Program-made: the position numbers and the translations under genes
Assembly (NCBI GenBank): GCA_021159805.1
Contig: JAGHDT010000006.1
Location: forward strand, 1-6,654
Reading direction: 5' to 3'
Length of the DNA: 6,654 bases
DNA from: Anaerolineae bacterium
GTDB lineage: Bacteria > Chloroflexota > Anaerolineae > B4-G1 > SLSP01
Notes under the pieces: model-generated
Database searches by the model: none
Told to the model about the DNA's origin: nothing
Seen by the model: only the letters and a program-made list of their open reading frames with translations
Shown here: one piece after another, positions 6,018 through 6,654 of the stretch
Layout of the letters: each line of letters begins with the position of its first letter
Numbering within the stretch: position 1 is the first letter of the stretch

Positions 6018-6605
6018 ATGAGAATCAGGCTTTCGGGAGCCCGAGCAGGGCTCATACTACTGATAGCACTACTGGTAACACAGTGTGGTCTGCTGCCAAC
6101 AGAGACACCCTCTCAGCCATCCCCGTCTGAGAAGACAAAGGTGACAGCCACACCTACGGTGCCGACGGCAGAGCCCACGTCGACTACCGCGCCAACCCTG
6201 CAGCCGTCCCCCACAGCGCCACTGGATACTTCACTGCCGACGATTCCCAAGCCGGTCTTCGCGATTTTCCGTGAACCCACGATCAACACCGTTCCCAGTC
6301 TGACAATGGATCCCGTTGCGCCCGATCTAGAGAATGTGACCGTTCCCTTTGCGCTCTCCGAGACGCAGCTGGCACGACTGGCAGCCGACGGTTTTGTTGT
6401 GAGTCCCGGCGCGGATAGAGAGTTCTTCACACTCTACGAGAAGGCGCGCTACGGCAACGTGCCGATCTTCGTCACCTCGGACTCTCTGCTGCACATCTAC
6501 CATTTGCTCTTTGACAAGGTCCTGCGCACCGCCGAGACAGCGTACTTCATTCCCCTCCTGCGAGAGCTGAACGCTGCACTATTGACGGACTCGGATGCGA
6601 ATTAG
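6018..6605 (+). CDS. DUF3160-type lipoprotein, N-terminal part (early stop or frameshift)
   Basis: 195 residues. Residues 1-22 are a signal peptide ending in a lipobox-like VTQC with C23 as the likely lipidated cysteine; Gln before the cysteine is unusual (Gly, Ala or Ser is normal). Residues 27-80 are a Pro/Thr/Ser-rich linker, common in Chloroflexota lipoproteins, holding the rest away from the membrane. From about 113 the sequence matches what I recall of DUF3160: LSETQLARLAADGFVVSPG, an FFTLYEKARY segment, and FVTSDSLLHIYHLLFD (151-166). Family members are usually 600-800 residues, so this covers only the start. The TAG at 6603-6605 ends the frame where the domain should continue; both other forward frames stay open to the window end, so a frameshift (natural or sequencing) or a real truncation is likely. 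GGAGG at 6008-6012 with 5-nt spacing supports the ATG. Function is unknown; the protein should sit on the outer face of the membrane. Confidence 0.7.
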   Translation: MRIRLSGARAGLILLIALLVTQCGLLPTETPSQPSPSEKTKVTATPTVPTAEPTSTTAPTLQPSPTAPLDTSLPTIPKPVFAIFREPTINTVPSLTMDPVAPDLENVTVPFALSETQLARLAADGFVVSPGADREFFTLYEKARYGNVPIFVTSDSLLHIYHLLFDKVLRTAETAYFIPLLRELNAALLTDSDAN

Positions 6606-6654
6606 CGGCCCTTACGAAGCCCACCGTGAAAATGCCCAGACTAGCACAACCACA

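Overview
The window looks like chromosomal DNA from a GC-rich bacterium, most likely of the phylum Chloroflexota. This rests on protein style (a Pro/Thr/Ser-rich lipoprotein linker, a DUF3160-type lipoprotein, a secreted VIT/vWA protein) and on the low-complexity and REP-like intergenic sequences. It is an inference; no rRNA or other marker gene is present. All recognisable genes lie on the + strand. No tRNA, rRNA, CRISPR array, transposase or integrase was seen.

Layout. Positions 1-255 are a control region. It holds a good leftward sigma-70-type promoter (-10 at 87-92, -35 at 110-115), presumably for a gene beyond the left edge. It also holds a rightward promoter (170-198), with a three-half-site PhoB-like box (133-161) between the two. 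Positions 256-957 encode an OmpR/PhoB-family response regulator. After a 2-nt gap, 960-2522 encodes its membrane histidine kinase (TM-sensor-TM-HAMP-HisKA-HATPase). The 307-bp gap at 2523-2829 contains a 52-bp direct repeat whose first copy includes the 3' end of the kinase gene, a long imperfect hairpin, a 14-bp tandem repeat, and a near-consensus Pho box (2749-2766) ten bases before a candidate -10. Positions 2830-5226 encode a 798-residue secreted VIT + vWA protein, followed by a strong 17-bp terminator hairpin.

Positions 5289-6017 carry no convincing gene. They hold three diverged copies of a short motif, two of them with a palindromic core, a REP-like hairpin, a degenerate 18-bp repeat, one clear promoter (5795-5824) and a possible second one, and a roughly 190-nt structured leader. 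Positions 6018-6605 encode the N-terminal part of a DUF3160-type lipoprotein. Its frame stops early, while both other forward frames stay open to the window end.

How it fits together. The regulator/kinase pair is PhoB/PhoR-like. Boxes of 7-bp TGTCA-containing half-sites at 11-bp spacing lie upstream of both the regulator gene and the VIT/vWA gene. The simplest model is an autoregulated phosphate-responsive two-component system that directly controls the secreted vWA protein next door. The box matches are visible in the sequence; the phosphate signal and the regulation are inference.
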